From contig NC_044301.2 of NCBI RefSeq assembly GCF_004027225.2, forward strand, positions 21,442,668 to 21,506,667: 64,000 bases of DNA. Reading direction: 5' to 3'. Source of the stretch: Strigops habroptila (Eukaryota; Chordata; Aves; Psittaciformes; Psittacidae). This document shows, in pieces, positions 63,837 to 64,000 of the stretch; the first letter of the stretch is position 1; every line of letters starts with the position of its first letter. A model generated the notes under the pieces. It ran no database searches. It was given only the letters and a program-made list of their open reading frames with translations, and had not been told where the DNA came from. The position numbers were made by a program, and so were the translations under genes.

Positions 63837-64000
63837 AATGACCTAGCACCACCAACAGTGGATCAAGTGACTCGTCAACTCCAAGAGTTCAAAGACAATC
63901 TCGCCCCTTCCATCATTTCAGCTGTGGAAAAACTGTCCCAGGAGTTCAAACAAGTGAGAGACGATTTATCTGATCTGTTCAGCTCCCCACGTGTACCAAC

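Larger units (their letters stand above)
61461..64000 (+). mobile_element. Provirus C, 5' part (cut by window end)
   Basis: Plus-strand copy of the same family as provirus B, in the WWP2 intron and sense to WWP2. It has a 5' LTR (61461-62027), primer binding site, hydrophobic leader ORF, 5S-like block and gag. Stops TGA at 62680-62682 and 63244-63246 stand where copy B has CGA, so gag is broken. Pol and the 3' LTR lie beyond the window. Confidence 0.92.

Noticed and set aside
1-64000. CRISPR arrays, bacterial operons, ribosome binding sites, intact tRNA genes
   Set aside because: None seen; the sequence is vertebrate nuclear DNA with spliced genes. A full tRNA scan could not be run.

Overview
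The window is vertebrate nuclear DNA, almost certainly from a bird. The repeats are CR1 LINEs with the bird-type octamer-like 3' tail, several avian-style LTR elements and purine microsatellites, with no Alu, L1 or B elements. The gene order NFAT5 - NOB1 (reverse) - WWP2 matches the conserved amniote locus, except that NQO1, which lies between NFAT5 and NOB1 in mammals, is not visible.

Layout. 1-38283: eleven coding exons of NFAT5 (the osmotic-stress Rel-family transcription factor) on the + strand, from the exon carrying the nuclear localisation signal to the stop codon; the first exons lie upstream. All junction phases agree and the frame stays open for 1440 codons. 38284 to about 47090: a long NFAT5 3' UTR exon interrupted by a CR1. 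About 48085-51407: NOB1 on the - strand, with all nine exons recognisable but broken by four in-frame stops and several frame breaks, so it is a unitary pseudogene here. 51090-51900: a GC-rich bidirectional promoter. 54457-55800: the first three identifiable WWP2 exons (C2 domain) on the + strand, then intron to the window end.

Mobile elements fill the introns. One env-less endogenous retrovirus family (lysine-tRNA-type primer binding site, 5-bp target duplications, no visible Cys-His box) is present as a truncated copy A (7830 to about 11587, -), a nearly full but internally deleted provirus B (20397-25181, -), the 5' part of provirus C (61461 to the window end, +), a disrupted solo LTR D (12253-13109) and an 86-bp relic LTR (30424-30509). 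Unrelated solo LTRs sit at 8037-8757 (inside LTR A), 14917-15286 (inside a CR1), 29210-29821 and 50512-51087. CR1 pieces lie at 1-140, 3034-3175, 5265-5683, 13659-15965, 27407-27447, 36508-36881 and 42404-44103.

The strongest unusual signals are three. First, a 5S-rRNA-like segment lies inside the gag-side leader of both proviruses B and C (42 of 53 ungapped matches to the 5' half of vertebrate 5S by eye). Second, solo LTR D carries a chimera of retroviral RNase H sequence, the 3' half of 5S rRNA and a T run, so the same family is linked to 5S twice. Third, the normally essential ribosome-biogenesis gene NOB1 has decayed at its ancestral locus. All homology calls are by eye from remembered family features; no search was run.
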